From positions 4,930 through 10,288 of the forward strand of contig PMNN01000088.1 in NCBI GenBank assembly GCA_003161815.1: DNA of 5,359 nt. Direction: 5' to 3'. Below are positions 5,286 through 5,359 of the stretch, piece by piece. The notes beneath the pieces were generated by a model, which worked only from the letters and a program-made list of their open reading frames with translations, was not told the origin of the DNA and ran no database searches. This stretch comes from Methanobacterium sp. GTDB lineage: Archaea > Methanobacteriota > Methanobacteria > Methanobacteriales > Methanobacteriaceae. The first letter of the stretch is position 1; each line of letters starts with the position of its first letter. The translations under genes were made by a program, and so were the position numbers.

Positions 5286-5359
5286 ATGAAACGATTATTT
5301 GGAACTTTTGGAGTTAGAAGGAAAGCTAATCATGTTTTAACACCAGAATTTGCATCAAA
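5286..5359 (+). CDS. glmM: Phosphohexomutase N-terminus, probably phosphoglucosamine mutase, 3'-truncated by window edge
   Basis: Only 24 complete codons are present. The start MKRLFGTFGVRRKAN followed by LTPEFAS matches the N-terminal strand and first helix of archaeal phosphoglucosamine/phosphomannomutases (LFGTxGxR). GlmM converts glucosamine-6-phosphate to glucosamine-1-phosphate, feeding UDP-N-acetylglucosamine for pseudomurein, the wall polymer of Methanobacteriales, and for glycans. The family usually reads GxRG here; this protein has GVRR. ATG 5286 is preceded by AAGG (5273-5276) at suitable distance. The phosphoserine loop and sugar-binding motifs lie beyond the window, so glmM cannot be separated from a manB-type phosphomannomutase paralogue. 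Confidence 0.78.
   Translation, partial: MKRLFGTFGVRRKANHVLTPEFAS

Overview
The window looks like a piece of chromosome from a mesophilic methanogenic archaeon of the order Methanobacteriales, most likely Methanobacterium or a close relative. The DNA is AT-rich, the spacers are very AT-rich with T-tracts and TATA-like boxes instead of bacterial promoters, and Shine-Dalgarno sequences are present. The gene set is also archaeal: an ATP-dependent archaeal DNA ligase, a FilR1-type winged-helix regulator, an archaeal ThiC, and a ferredoxin:disulfide reductase carrying a rubredoxin-like tail. From memory, Methanothermobacter thermautotrophicus has thiC, the DNA ligase and a phosphosugar mutase close together, which would fit this layout, but I could not check this. 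All recognised genes are on the + strand.

Layout: (1) 1-1065, the 3' four-fifths of thiC (thiamine pyrimidine synthase), cut by the window edge. (2) 1198-1997, a tightly coupled two-gene redox unit. It encodes a 92-residue glutaredoxin-like protein with a CGWC active site, overlapping by 4 nt (ATGA) a ferredoxin:disulfide reductase catalytic subunit fused to a C-terminal rubredoxin-like domain. Together they make a plausible relay from reduced ferredoxin to a small dithiol carrier and on to target disulfides. (3) 1998-2249, a T-rich spacer holding a likely oligo-U terminator, then a TATA box, and an 8-bp inverted repeat between the TATA box and the expected transcription start. (4) 2250-3107, a wHTH/FilR1-middle-domain regulator with a TTG start. 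(5) 3203-4897, a complete ATP-dependent DNA ligase with all nucleotidyltransferase motifs. (6) 4898-5285, a 388-nt spacer with a 9-bp hairpin after the ligase and a candidate 31-residue small ORF behind a strong Shine-Dalgarno. (7) 5286-5359, the first 24 codons of a phosphohexomutase, probably glmM, cut by the window edge.

The genes do not form one pathway. ThiC, the ligase and the mutase are separate housekeeping functions. The redox pair is the only clear functional module. The regulator has no obvious target beyond its own promoter. I see no transposon, phage, CRISPR array, tRNA or rRNA, and no convincing new multi-gene system. The points most worth following up are the redox pair, the inverted repeat at the regulator promoter, and the small ORF between the ligase and the mutase.
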